Of a DNA stretch of 64,000 nucleotides, positions 1 through 7,399 are shown piece by piece (within the stretch, counting starts at the first letter, position 1; every line of letters starts with the position of its first letter). Origin of the DNA: an uncultured Prevotellaceae bacterium (lineage in GTDB: Bacteria; Bacteroidota; Bacteroidia; Bacteroidales; Bacteroidaceae); the NCBI GenBank assembly GCA_900320565.1, contig ONSR01000009.1:58408-122407 (forward strand). The letters run 5' to 3'. Position numbers and translations under genes: made by a program. The notes beneath the pieces were generated by a model that saw nothing but the letters and a program-made list of their open reading frames with translations, had not been told where the DNA came from and did not search any database.

Positions 1-604
1 ACTCAGCAACATTCCGGGCACGACTGGTTGTTTCTCCATTTATATAAAGTTCAAGGATGGCACGATGCCGTACATGAACACCAACCTCTACGGCTACCAC
101 ACCTCTTCTCCTTGGGATTGCGACCAGCATGACTTCCTTTACATGCACATGTGCCACAAGGATAAAGCAGATTTCGCCCAGAGTGGCGTAGTGCTTTCAT
201 ACATGAAGATGGATGAAGTGGAGAGATGGAAAGGGACACATGTCGGGCATCGTGGGGCAGATTACGAAGCCTTCAAACGCCAACATGCAGAGCAACTGAT
301 ACAAGACATCGAGAAGTATCAGCCTGGAATTACTGCCGCAATCGACACCTACTACACCTCTACACCGCTCACATACCTTGATTACACAGGCACGGAAGGC
401 GGTTCGATGTATGGAGTTGCCAAGGACATTCACCTTGGTCCCGCAGGTAGAGTGCCTTATAGGACAAAGGTTCCCAACCTGTTTCTCGCTGGTCAGAACG
501 TCAATTCACATGGCATGATGGGCGTCCTCGTAGGCACTATCGTAACATGCAGCGAGCTATTCAAGTTTTCAAACCGTGAAATAGTGAACTTGTTCAATGA
601 CTAA
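1..604 (+). CDS. FAD-dependent oxidoreductase, CrtI/RetSat-like, C-terminal part (5' end outside window)
   Basis: The reading frame is open from base 2 to the TAA at 602-604, so only the last ~200 residues are present and the FAD-binding N-terminus lies outside the window. The visible part aligns along its length with the C-terminal part of the next protein: a WKGTHVGHRGADYEAFK block matches WAGTSLGHRSQDYLTWK, followed by TPLTYLDYTGTEGGSMYG and a closing VPNLFLAGQNVNSHGMMG that matches IPNLLLTGQCVNLHGFCG. The LAGQN..HG segment is where phytoene-desaturase/retinol-saturase type flavoproteins close the FAD site. The stop overlaps the next start by 8 bases, so the pair is probably co-translated. 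Family assignment is from the paralogue; the substrate is unknown and likely a polyene or unsaturated acyl chain. Confidence 0.8.
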   Translation, partial: LSNIPGTTGCFSIYIKFKDGTMPYMNTNLYGYHTSSPWDCDQHDFLYMHMCHKDKADFAQSGVVLSYMKMDEVERWKGTHVGHRGADYEAFKRQHAEQLIQDIEKYQPGITAAIDTYYTSTPLTYLDYTGTEGGSMYGVAKDIHLGPAGRVPYRTKVPNLFLAGQNVNSHGMMGVLVGTIVTCSELFKFSNREIVNLFND

Positions 605-2084
605 GGTACTCATCATAGGCGGCGGGCTCGGAGGTCTTTTCTGTGGAGCAATCCTTGCAAAGGAAGGTTTGAAGGTGACTGTCCTCGAGAAAAATACGGC
701 GATAGGCGGCGGGCTTCAAAGCTTTACACGCTTTGGCGAGGTCTTCGACACCGGCATGCACGTGGTAGGTGGGCTGCAGGAAGGCGGTAACATAAGACGC
801 CTCCTCGAGTATCTTGGCATTTGGAACAAGGTACATGTCGAGGCCATTCCTGCTGATTGTGCTGACCTTCTTTACTTTGCAGAAGATAAACATTACTATC
901 GGATAGCATCTGGCAAGGAGCAATTCGTCGCGTCTTTAGCGAAAGATTTCCCTTCCGAACAGGACAACCTCACTCGCTATGTGGATGCGATGTACAGGCT
1001 TGTCGAGGAGATGGACCTCTTCCATTTACGTCCCGGGGCGCGTGACATCTTCTCGCATAGCGAGGAGTTCAGCATGGCAGCCGATGCTTTCATTGCTAAA
1101 TACATCAGTGACAAGAAGCTACAAAGGATTGTGGCTTACGTCAACCCACTCTATGGAGGTCGTGCAGGCACCACGCCCGCTTTCATTCATGCCACTATCT
1201 CTGTGCTCCACATCAATGGCCTTTGTCGCTTTGCAGGCGGTAGTCAACTGTTTGCAGAGACACTTGGCGACTTCATTAAGGCTCATGGTGGAGAGGTTCT
1301 TGCCAGCGAAGAAGTACAGCACATCCATACCGAAGGGCGAAACATAACAGGCGTCACAACTCGGGGTTGCCAGCATTTCTCTGCCGATTACTACATTTCG
1401 GATATTCATCCTTGCTCTTTGCTTGGGCTCTTCGATGAGCCTAAAGCTCTTCCCAAGGCTTACAGGGCACGTCTCGAAGACATTCCAAACACCTATTCCG
1501 CCTTTCTCATTTACTTGAAACTCAAGCCAGAAACCTTTCCCTTCCTCAACCATACCGGCTATTACATGCAGAGTTATGAGGAAATATGGGACATCGCAGA
1601 AGCAAAACTCCCATGTTCAAATGGTTTCCTCTACATGACGCCACCAGAAATCGAACAAGGCGAATTTGCCAGGAAGATGATTATTGCAGCCCCCATGAAC
1701 TGGCAGGAAGTGGCAAGATGGGCAGGGACATCGCTTGGTCATCGCAGCCAAGACTATCTTACATGGAAGCAATCCAAGGCCGATGAACTGCTCAGCAAAA
1801 TGGAAGAGATGTTCCCTCGCTTCCGCGACAGCATTGAGAATGTCAACACTGCCTCGCCTCTGACCATCCGCGACTACTATGGCGTGAAGGAGGGAGCAAT
1901 GTTTGGATACGCAAAAGACTGCAAGAACATGGCACTCTCACAGGTTCCTGTCGTCACAAAGATACCGAACCTCCTGCTCACAGGCCAGTGCGTTAATCTC
2001 CACGGATTCTGTGGTGTACCGCTCACCGCAATCAATACTTGCGAAGTTATACTTGGCAGAAACTACGTGATTAATAAGATTTGA
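597..2084 (+). CDS. FAD-dependent oxidoreductase, phytoene desaturase / retinol saturase-like
   Basis: This 495-residue protein opens with a dinucleotide-binding fold, VLIIGGGLGGLFCGAILA at residues 4-21, then the acidic end of strand 2 (VTVLEKN) and the GGGLQSF segment typical of the CrtI/CRTISO/RetSat flavoprotein group. The C-terminal LLLTGQCVNLHGFCG is the second FAD contact. It is a full-length paralogue of the truncated gene just upstream, so the operon carries two consecutive members. Family enzymes desaturate, isomerise or saturate conjugated chains; the substrate cannot be read from sequence. Its position before an esterase, an MMPL exporter, an acyl carrier protein and an AMP-forming ligase suggests an acyl or polyene lipid made on a carrier protein (inference). 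Start at 597 overlaps the previous stop and is followed directly by the Rossmann motif. Confidence 0.85.
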   Translation: MTKVLIIGGGLGGLFCGAILAKEGLKVTVLEKNTAIGGGLQSFTRFGEVFDTGMHVVGGLQEGGNIRRLLEYLGIWNKVHVEAIPADCADLLYFAEDKHYYRIASGKEQFVASLAKDFPSEQDNLTRYVDAMYRLVEEMDLFHLRPGARDIFSHSEEFSMAADAFIAKYISDKKLQRIVAYVNPLYGGRAGTTPAFIHATISVLHINGLCRFAGGSQLFAETLGDFIKAHGGEVLASEEVQHIHTEGRNITGVTTRGCQHFSADYYISDIHPCSLLGLFDEPKALPKAYRARLEDIPNTYSAFLIYLKLKPETFPFLNHTGYYMQSYEEIWDIAEAKLPCSNGFLYMTPPEIEQGEFARKMIIAAPMNWQEVARWAGTSLGHRSQDYLTWKQSKADELLSKMEEMFPRFRDSIENVNTASPLTIRDYYGVKEGAMFGYAKDCKNMALSQVPVVTKIPNLLLTGQCVNLHGFCGVPLTAINTCEVILGRNYVINKI

Positions 2085-2088
2085 ACCT

Positions 2089-2940
2089 ATGCGAGTCTTC
2101 ATAATAATAATATTATTATTAATCTCATACCACATACAAACCTTCGCACAAACTTCTGTTCGGATATGGGACGGCACAGAGACTAAGGCAAAGGCTGTTA
2201 CGCTGATACCATATTTAGCAGATAACGACTCATACTCCGCGGCGGTTATCATCTGCCCTGGCGGCTCGTATTGTTGGCATGGGATGAAGGCAGAAGGCAC
2301 TGAAGTGGCCGAATGGTTGCAAGCGAAAGGCATCTCGGCCTTCGTGTTGAAGTATCGCGTGCAAGGTGTCGTGCCATACATCACGCACGCTCGACTTCTC
2401 TTCAGAGGGCATCAATACCCAGACGCGCTCAACGATATTGAGCAGGCCATAGCCTATGTTCGCGAGCATGCCAACGAGTATCATATCAATCCTAAGCAGG
2501 TTGGCGTGATGGGTTTCTCTGCCGGAGGACACTTGGCAATGCTTTCTGCCGAACAATCCAGCATGCGTCCAGACTTCGTTGCAGCTGTTTATCCTGTGGT
2601 AAGCATGTCGCATTCTGACAGTCATAAGCGTTCCAGGCGAGGCATGTTGGGTGAATACAAGAAGCATAACAAAGTGATGCGCGACTCGCTTTCCGTGGAA
2701 AAACATGTTTCAAAGGACTGTCCGCCAGTCTTCCTCGTTAACTGTAAAAACGACCACATCGTTAAGCCTCGCAATGCAGAACTGCTCGATTCTGCTCTGA
2801 CAGCACAGGGTATCAATCATCGCTACATTCAATACCGTACAGGCGGACACGGCTTCGGAGCTTCAGAAACAAAGGGAACAGCAGAATGTCGTGCTTGGAA
2901 GGATGAGTTCCTGAAATGGTTAAAAAGTCTTGAGCTATGA
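2089..2940 (+). CDS. secreted alpha/beta-hydrolase (esterase/lipase family)
   Basis: A 283-residue protein starting with a hydrophobic signal peptide (VFIIIILLLISYHIQTFAQ). The alpha/beta-hydrolase core follows: oxyanion strand CPGGSY at 56-61, nucleophile elbow GFSAGGH with Ser144, Asp222 in KNDHIVKP and His254 in GGHGFG form a complete triad. It resembles the acetylxylan-esterase/BD-FAE style hydrolases of Bacteroidetes. Here it lies 4 bases after the oxidoreductase and its stop overlaps the exporter start (ATGA), so it is part of the lipid-type operon. It could cleave or transfer an acyl group in the periplasm, but a sugar-ester substrate is equally possible. Confidence 0.85.
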   Translation: MRVFIIIILLLISYHIQTFAQTSVRIWDGTETKAKAVTLIPYLADNDSYSAAVIICPGGSYCWHGMKAEGTEVAEWLQAKGISAFVLKYRVQGVVPYITHARLLFRGHQYPDALNDIEQAIAYVREHANEYHINPKQVGVMGFSAGGHLAMLSAEQSSMRPDFVAAVYPVVSMSHSDSHKRSRRGMLGEYKKHNKVMRDSLSVEKHVSKDCPPVFLVNCKNDHIVKPRNAELLDSALTAQGINHRYIQYRTGGHGFGASETKGTAECRAWKDEFLKWLKSLEL

Positions 2941-5378
2941 TAATACTGAAGATATTCGACTTTTTCCGCGAGCGCGCCATTGCCCGTTGGGCATCGCTCA
3001 TCGCGTTAACTTTGGCCATATTGGCTTCCATCTTGCGTCTTTCATATAAGGAAGACATACAGGATTTCCTGCCTTTCAGCCAAACGAACCGAGAGAGGAT
3101 GGCTGTTTACCAAGACATATCGGGCATGAATCGCCTTTTTGTCGTCTTCGAGAGCACGGGTGATGCAGGGGAAACAACTGAAGCGATAGACTGTTTTACG
3201 AGAATAGTCGAGGAGAAAGACACGGCAGGTTGGTGCCAAGACCTGCAGGCGACATTCGACCTCGAGAGCCTCTCCGAGACGATAGACTTCGTTTATCAGA
3301 GTGCCCCACTCTTCTTAATGGAAAAGGATTACAAGCGAATGGACAGCCTTCTCGCTTTGCCCGACTACATGGATGCTAAGCTCGAAGACAACCTGAACGC
3401 CCTAATGCTCCCATCAGGCAGTTTCCTGAGCGAGAGTATCAGTCGCGACCCGCTCGGACTCTTTGCCCCATTGATGGAAGAACTGCAGCTATCCCAGCAT
3501 CAGATGCGCTTCGAGATGTACGACGGATACATCTTCACGCCCGATATGTCCAAGGCTATCGTGATGCTTTCGTCACCCTTCGGCAGCAGTGAGACGAAGA
3601 AAAACGCCCAACTTATCGCGTTGCTCGATGATGCCATCAACGGCATGCGAACGGACTTCCCTGAGGTAAAGGCACACGTCATCGGCGGTCCGCAGGTGGC
3701 TGTGGGCAATGCAAAGCAGATAATGCACGACAGTATCTTGGCCGTCTCCTTGGCTGCGATACTCATCTTGGCATTGCTGCTTTACGCTTTCCGCAGGTTC
3801 CGAGACATCGTGCTCATCGCCTTATCAGTTCTTTGGGGCTGGCTCTTCGCCCTTGGAGGCATGGCTTTGGTGCACGATAGCGTGTCGATGATTGTCATTG
3901 GCATCTCGAGTATCATCATCGGCATTGCTGTCAACTATCCGCTTCACCTTACCAGTCACATCCAGCATCAAACGGATATTCGCCAGGCTTTGCGTGAGAT
4001 AACGACACCTCTACTTGTCGGAAACATCACAACAGTCGGCGCTTTCCTTGCCCTTGTGCCGCTTAAATCTATTGCCCTGCGCGACCTCGGACTCTTTGCA
4101 TCCTTGCTCTTGATAGGAACTATACTCTTCGTGTTGGTTTGGTTGCCACATCTAATTAGGACTAGGGACAATAGACAACAGACGACAGACAAGGGAGACT
4201 TCCTTTCCCGCCTTGCCTGCGCACAGATAGACAGAAAGCGATGGCTGGTCGTTATGGTAGCCTTGCTGACTTTTGTCTTTGGCTATTTCAGCCTTTTCGT
4301 CAAGTTTGATTCCGATGTCTCGAACATCAACTACATAACCGCACAGCAGAAGGAAGACATGAATTACTTCCAAAAGTTCTTCGAGGGGAACGCCTCGCAG
4401 GACGATGTCACGCTTTATCTCCTGTCTTCTGCCACAGACTTTGATGGCGCTCTAGCTTGCTCGGAATCCAAACAGGCTGCCATTGATTCCCTGAAAGAGG
4501 CTGGTTTGATTGCAAGCCACCATGGTGTAAGCCGCTTCCTGCCCTCGATGGAGGAGCAGACTAGACGCATCAATCGATGGAACAAGTGGCTTGAAGGCCA
4601 TCCGAATCTGCTGGATGATTTGACGAAGAAAGCCGTCGCGCATGGTTTCTCGGCAGAGGCTTTCACTGATTTCGCAGAGATGATTCAATCGGAACAAACG
4701 GCAAAGTCCTTCGACGAGTTCCGTCCCTTGACATCTAAAGCCCTTGCCGAGAATGTCTCGCAGGCAGGAGAGGAGGGTAAATCTACTATAATCGAGACCC
4801 TTTCCGTCAGGAAGAAAGACCTCGACAGGGTCAAGAAGTCACTACCCGAAGCCTTTGATATCGGCTCGCTTCACTCGTCGGTGGCAGATGCTCTGTCGGG
4901 TGATTTCAACTACATCGGCTGGGCATGTTCGCTGATAGTGTTCTTCTTCCTGTGGCTTTCCTTCCGTCGAATCGAGCTGGCCATCATTTCCTTCATTCCG
5001 ATGGCAATCAGCTGGATATGGATTTTGGGCATCATGGCTATTCTGGGCATCAAGTTTAACATTGTCAACATCATCCTTGCGACCTTCATCTTCGGACAGG
5101 GCGACGACTATACCATCTTTATGACCGATGGCTGTATCTCGGAATATGTGCATGGGAAGCCACTCCTCGCCTCCTACAAACGCAGCATAATCTTGTCGGC
5201 ACTCATCATGTTTATTGGCATCGGCACACTCATTTTCGCCCGCCATCCTGCCCTGCATTCGTTGGCGGAGGTCACCATCATCGGCATGTTCTCTGTCGTG
5301 CTGATGGCTTACCTCGTTCCGCCCTTGCTCTTCAAATGGATGATGAAACGATTTCCAAAACGATTTGAAAACCTATAA
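2937..5378 (+). CDS. MMPL/RND-superfamily lipid exporter
   Basis: An 813-residue membrane protein with the duplicated RND layout. TM1 lies near residues 18-36, followed by a large extracytoplasmic domain, then TM helices 2-6 (SILAVSLAAILILALLLY onward, ~257-405). A cytoplasmic linker leads to TM7 (WLVVMVALLTFVFGYFSLF), a second outer domain and TM8-12 with FGQGDDYTIFMTDG near 720, the usual charged TM4/TM10-type segment of MMPL proteins. These proteins export lipids or polyketide-like products using proton-motive force. Aryl-polyene and flexirubin clusters of Bacteroidetes commonly include such an exporter next to acyl carrier proteins. The central linker (RTRDNRQQTTDKGD, ~409-422) is encoded by a 7 bp tandem repeat and may be a late insertion. 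Translation is coupled to the upstream esterase by an ATGA overlap. Confidence 0.88.
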   Translation: MIILKIFDFFRERAIARWASLIALTLAILASILRLSYKEDIQDFLPFSQTNRERMAVYQDISGMNRLFVVFESTGDAGETTEAIDCFTRIVEEKDTAGWCQDLQATFDLESLSETIDFVYQSAPLFLMEKDYKRMDSLLALPDYMDAKLEDNLNALMLPSGSFLSESISRDPLGLFAPLMEELQLSQHQMRFEMYDGYIFTPDMSKAIVMLSSPFGSSETKKNAQLIALLDDAINGMRTDFPEVKAHVIGGPQVAVGNAKQIMHDSILAVSLAAILILALLLYAFRRFRDIVLIALSVLWGWLFALGGMALVHDSVSMIVIGISSIIIGIAVNYPLHLTSHIQHQTDIRQALREITTPLLVGNITTVGAFLALVPLKSIALRDLGLFASLLLIGTILFVLVWLPHLIRTRDNRQQTTDKGDFLSRLACAQIDRKRWLVVMVALLTFVFGYFSLFVKFDSDVSNINYITAQQKEDMNYFQKFFEGNASQDDVTLYLLSSATDFDGALACSESKQAAIDSLKEAGLIASHHGVSRFLPSMEEQTRRINRWNKWLEGHPNLLDDLTKKAVAHGFSAEAFTDFAEMIQSEQTAKSFDEFRPLTSKALAENVSQAGEEGKSTIIETLSVRKKDLDRVKKSLPEAFDIGSLHSSVADALSGDFNYIGWACSLIVFFFLWLSFRRIELAIISFIPMAISWIWILGIMAILGIKFNIVNIILATFIFGQGDDYTIFMTDGCISEYVHGKPLLASYKRSIILSALIMFIGIGTLIFARHPALHSLAEVTIIGMFSVVLMAYLVPPLLFKWMMKRFPKRFENL
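4160..4194 (+). repeat. five 7 bp tandem units (GACAACA type) inside the exporter gene
   Basis: The units read GACTAGG, GACAATA, GACAACA, GACGACA, GACAAGG in exact 7 bp register. They encode the hydrophilic linker between TM6 and TM7 of the exporter. The same GACAACA heptamer recurs at 50584-50611 and 52069-52103. Confidence 0.8.
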
Positions 5379-5381
5379 AAT

Positions 5382-5606
5382 ATGAAAGAACGTATCATTG
5401 AACTCTTGACGGGAGCACTTCCGATGGTCAATCTCGAGTCGGACTTCCTGTTCAGCGAACTCGATTCCTTAGGCGTGACAACCATCCTGATGCTCCTTTC
5501 CGAGGAATATGGCATCGAGCTGGAGGCAAAAGACGCAACCCCCAAGAACCTCAAGACCATCGATTCTATCGTGGAAATGGTGAAATCCAAACTCGCTAAG
5601 CAATGA
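5382..5606 (+). CDS. acyl carrier protein
   Basis: A 74-residue acidic helical protein of normal ACP length. The phosphopantetheine attachment serine is in ELDSLGVTT (Ser28), the DSLG version of the family's DSL motif, followed by helix II ILMLLSEEYGI. It starts 3 bases after the exporter stop and its stop overlaps the ligase start (ATGA), so ACP and ligase are translationally coupled. The pairing suggests that the ligase loads an acyl group onto this carrier. It is unlikely to be the housekeeping AcpP, which normally sits beside fabF. Confidence 0.88.
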   Translation: MKERIIELLTGALPMVNLESDFLFSELDSLGVTTILMLLSEEYGIELEAKDATPKNLKTIDSIVEMVKSKLAKQ

Positions 5607-6928
5607 CTCTCGAGCAATCTGTCAAGCATTATGCCAAACTGACGCCAGACAAAGCGGCTGTCATTACAGGCGATGAGACGCTTTCCTACTCGTCTCTTTG
5701 GAAACGAATTCAAGAGAAAGCGAGCCTTTTGAAAGGGAATGGCCTCTCAGAAGGGAAACCTCATGTCTTCATATCCAAGCAAGATGTCGATTTCGTCGTA
5801 ACCTATTGTGCCGCACATCATCTGGGAGGCGTCTGTGTTCCCCTCGAAAGTTCAACCCCCAAAGAGCGTCAACAGCAAATCCTCGACGAAGTAAATGGGA
5901 AATGGTCAAATGGTAAATGCTCCGACATCCTCTACACCACAGGCACAACAGGCAAGGCAAAAGGCGTGATGATATCCACAGAAGCATGGAATGCGAATGC
6001 TGAAAACCTTATCGACAGGCTAGGATTCACCTCCGATTTGCTCTTCATCGTTTGCGGTCCGCTCAACCATCTTGGCAGTCTCTCCAAGATATATCCTACA
6101 CTCATGACTGGCGGCACATTATATATTATGGAGAGCCTGAAGAACCTCAATGCTTTCTTCTCAGTCTTCGAACTGCCTTTCACGAAGTTCGCCACCTTTC
6201 TCGTTCCCTCCAGCATCAGGATGCTCCTGCAGGTTGCCTCAAAGAACTTGGCAGCCGTAGCCAGCAAGATTGACTTCATCGAAACGGGAGCCGCTGCCAT
6301 TACACAAAGCGACATGGAGGCACTCTGCAAGGTCCTGCCCCACTCTCGCCTTTTCAACACCTACGCATCAACTGAGACGGGCATCGTTTGTAGCTACGAG
6401 TTCAGCCGATACGGCTGCGTGCCTGGCCTCCTAGGAAAGCCCATGAAGCATTCTTCTGTTCGTATTGACGACCAGGGCAGAGTGATTTGTTCGGGCAAGA
6501 CCCTCATGTCGGGTTACGTTAATGCACCTGAACTGACGGCTCAAGTCCTGATAAATGGGGAGATTCATACTTCCGACGTCGGTTCTCTCGATGCCGACGG
6601 CATGCTGCACTTGCAGGGAAGGCAGGACGATGTCATCAATGTGGGGGGCTACAAAGTGAATCCATCCGAGGTGGAAGAAGCGGTAAGTGGCTTCGACCTT
6701 GTTGCCGATTGCATTTGCATTCCTGCCCAACACATCCTTCTCGGCATAGTGCCCAAGCTCCTTTATGTGCCCAAACAAGGCAAAGAAGTAAAGCCAAAAG
6801 ACATAGCCGACTTTCTTAAAAGTCGCCTCGAGAACTATAAAGTTCCTATACTCTACGAGGCTGTCGATGCCATCAAACGCACCTACAACGGCAAACTCGA
6901 CCGCAAAGCATACCTCCCTGCTCGTTGA
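5603..6928 (+). CDS. AMP-forming acyl/aryl-acid ligase (ANL superfamily)
   Basis: The protein has 441 residues, short for this superfamily (usually 500-550). The phosphate-binding loop YTTGTTGKAKG is at 111-121, the aromatic/acid motif FNTYASTETG near 250, the HTSDVG...LQGRQDDVINVGGYKV hinge region near 330-360 and the catalytic-lysine motif NGKLDRK near 430. It activates a carboxylic acid as adenylate and passes it to CoA or, given the preceding ACP gene, to the carrier protein (inference). The stretch VNGKWSNGK just before the P-loop comes from a 7 bp repeat (5891-5919) and is probably a tolerated insertion in a surface loop. It is the last gene of the operon. Confidence 0.87.
   Translation: MTLEQSVKHYAKLTPDKAAVITGDETLSYSSLWKRIQEKASLLKGNGLSEGKPHVFISKQDVDFVVTYCAAHHLGGVCVPLESSTPKERQQQILDEVNGKWSNGKCSDILYTTGTTGKAKGVMISTEAWNANAENLIDRLGFTSDLLFIVCGPLNHLGSLSKIYPTLMTGGTLYIMESLKNLNAFFSVFELPFTKFATFLVPSSIRMLLQVASKNLAAVASKIDFIETGAAAITQSDMEALCKVLPHSRLFNTYASTETGIVCSYEFSRYGCVPGLLGKPMKHSSVRIDDQGRVICSGKTLMSGYVNAPELTAQVLINGEIHTSDVGSLDADGMLHLQGRQDDVINVGGYKVNPSEVEEAVSGFDLVADCICIPAQHILLGIVPKLLYVPKQGKEVKPKDIADFLKSRLENYKVPILYEAVDAIKRTYNGKLDRKAYLPAR
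5891..5919 (+). repeat. 7 bp repeat block (GTAAATG type) inside the ligase gene
   Basis: Units GTAAATG, GGAAATG, GTCAAATG (one base longer) and GTAAATG follow each other within the coding frame and encode VNGKWSNGK. The same TAAATGG theme appears on the minus strand at 14131-14166. Confidence 0.7.
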
Positions 6929-6956
6929 TTCCGGAACAGCCCCAAGTGAAGCGTGA

Positions 6957-7066
6957 AAAGTTAACGTGTTAAGTTTGCAAACTAAGCACGTTAAGTTGAG
7001 CAACTAAACACGCCTAAATTACAAACTAAGCACGCCTAATTTACCAATCACGTTAGGGACATAAAA
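6957..7066 (+). repeat. 22 bp tandem array, about five units
   Basis: Units begin at 6957, 6979, 7001, 7023 and 7045, each 22 bp. Each starts AAAG, AAAC, CAAC, AAAC or CAAT and carries a core such as TAAGCACGTTAAG or TAAGCACGCCTAA followed by TTTGC, TTGAG or TTTAC. It lies between the ligase stop and the tRNA terminator. The preceding GTGAAGC GTGAAAA (6946-6959) is a two-unit 7 bp repeat. Confidence 0.8.
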
Positions 7067-7068
7067 GG

Positions 7069-7102
7069 ACAAGGGCTTGCAAGTCATTTGCAAAGCCCTT
7101 GT
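7069..7102 (-). terminator. hairpin downstream of tRNA-Met
   Basis: ACAAGGGCTTGC at 7069-7080 faces GCAAAGCCCTTGT at 7090-7102. On the minus strand the hairpin is followed by TCCTTTTAT, as expected for a terminator of the tRNA transcript. Confidence 0.65.
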
Positions 7103-7107
7103 TTCTG

Positions 7108-7181
7108 TAGCGGGAGTGGGTCACGATCCCACGACCTCCGGATTATGAATCCGACGCTCTAACCAGCTGAGCTATCCCGCC
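7108..7181 (-). tRNA. tRNA-Met (anticodon CAU)
   Basis: The minus strand folds as a 74 nt cloverleaf. Acceptor 5' GGCGGGA pairs with TCCCGCT; the D arm is GCTCAGCTGGTTAGAGC; the anticodon arm has loop TTCATAA between CCGGA-type stems; the T arm is GTGGGATCGTGACCCAC; the discriminator is A. CCA is not encoded. The CAU anticodon could in principle belong to the lysidine-modified tRNA-Ile2, but the body fits Bacteroidales elongator tRNA-Met better, and there is no mismatched first pair typical of the initiator. Confidence 0.92.
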
Positions 7182-7253
7182 ATCAATGAAATTTATGGAG
7201 TTTAGGGCTACGTCTGGAGCAACTTTCAACCCCTCTTCTTTCATTTGCGAGCG

Positions 7254-7285
7254 CAAAGGTACGGCTTTTTTGCGGAATAGCCAAA
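7254..7285 (-). promoter_or_regulatory. promoter of tRNA-Met
   Basis: On the minus strand TTTG (7285-7282) and TACCTTTG (7261-7254) are separated by 20 bases, matching the Bacteroidetes -33/-7 consensus. They lie about 75 bases upstream of the tRNA. Confidence 0.75.
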
Positions 7286-7316
7286 CATTTAGGCAAGTTT
7301 TTTCTATTTTTCTCAT

Positions 7317-7344
7317 TTTTCACTTTTCACTTTTCACTTTTCAC
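7317..7344 (+). repeat. four perfect 7 bp repeats (TTTTCAC) upstream of aroB
   Basis: TTTTCAC is repeated four times without error, ending 21 bases before the TATCTTTG promoter element. The array therefore covers the place where a -33 element would be. Confidence 0.9.
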
Positions 7345-7365
7345 TTTATTATAATATATAATGTG

Positions 7366-7373
7366 TATCTTTG
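7366..7373 (+). promoter_or_regulatory. -7 element (TATCTTTG) of aroB
   Basis: This is an exact TAnnTTTG match 27 bases before the ATG at 7400. No TTTG is found at the -33 position, which is occupied by the TTTTCAC array. It decides the aroB start: ATGs at 7361 and 7376 would lie upstream of, or at, the transcript start. Confidence 0.65.
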
Positions 7374-7399
7374 TCATGAATTTGCAGGAAAATGGAACT

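Noticed and set aside
7108-7181. tRNA-linked integration site
   Set aside because: No integrase, direct repeat of the tRNA end or foreign island is visible on either side.
7361-7399. Upstream ATG starts (7361, 7376) for aroB
   Set aside because: The TATCTTTG promoter element at 7366-7373 puts the transcript start at about 7380, so ATG 7400 is the first usable start and fits AroB length.
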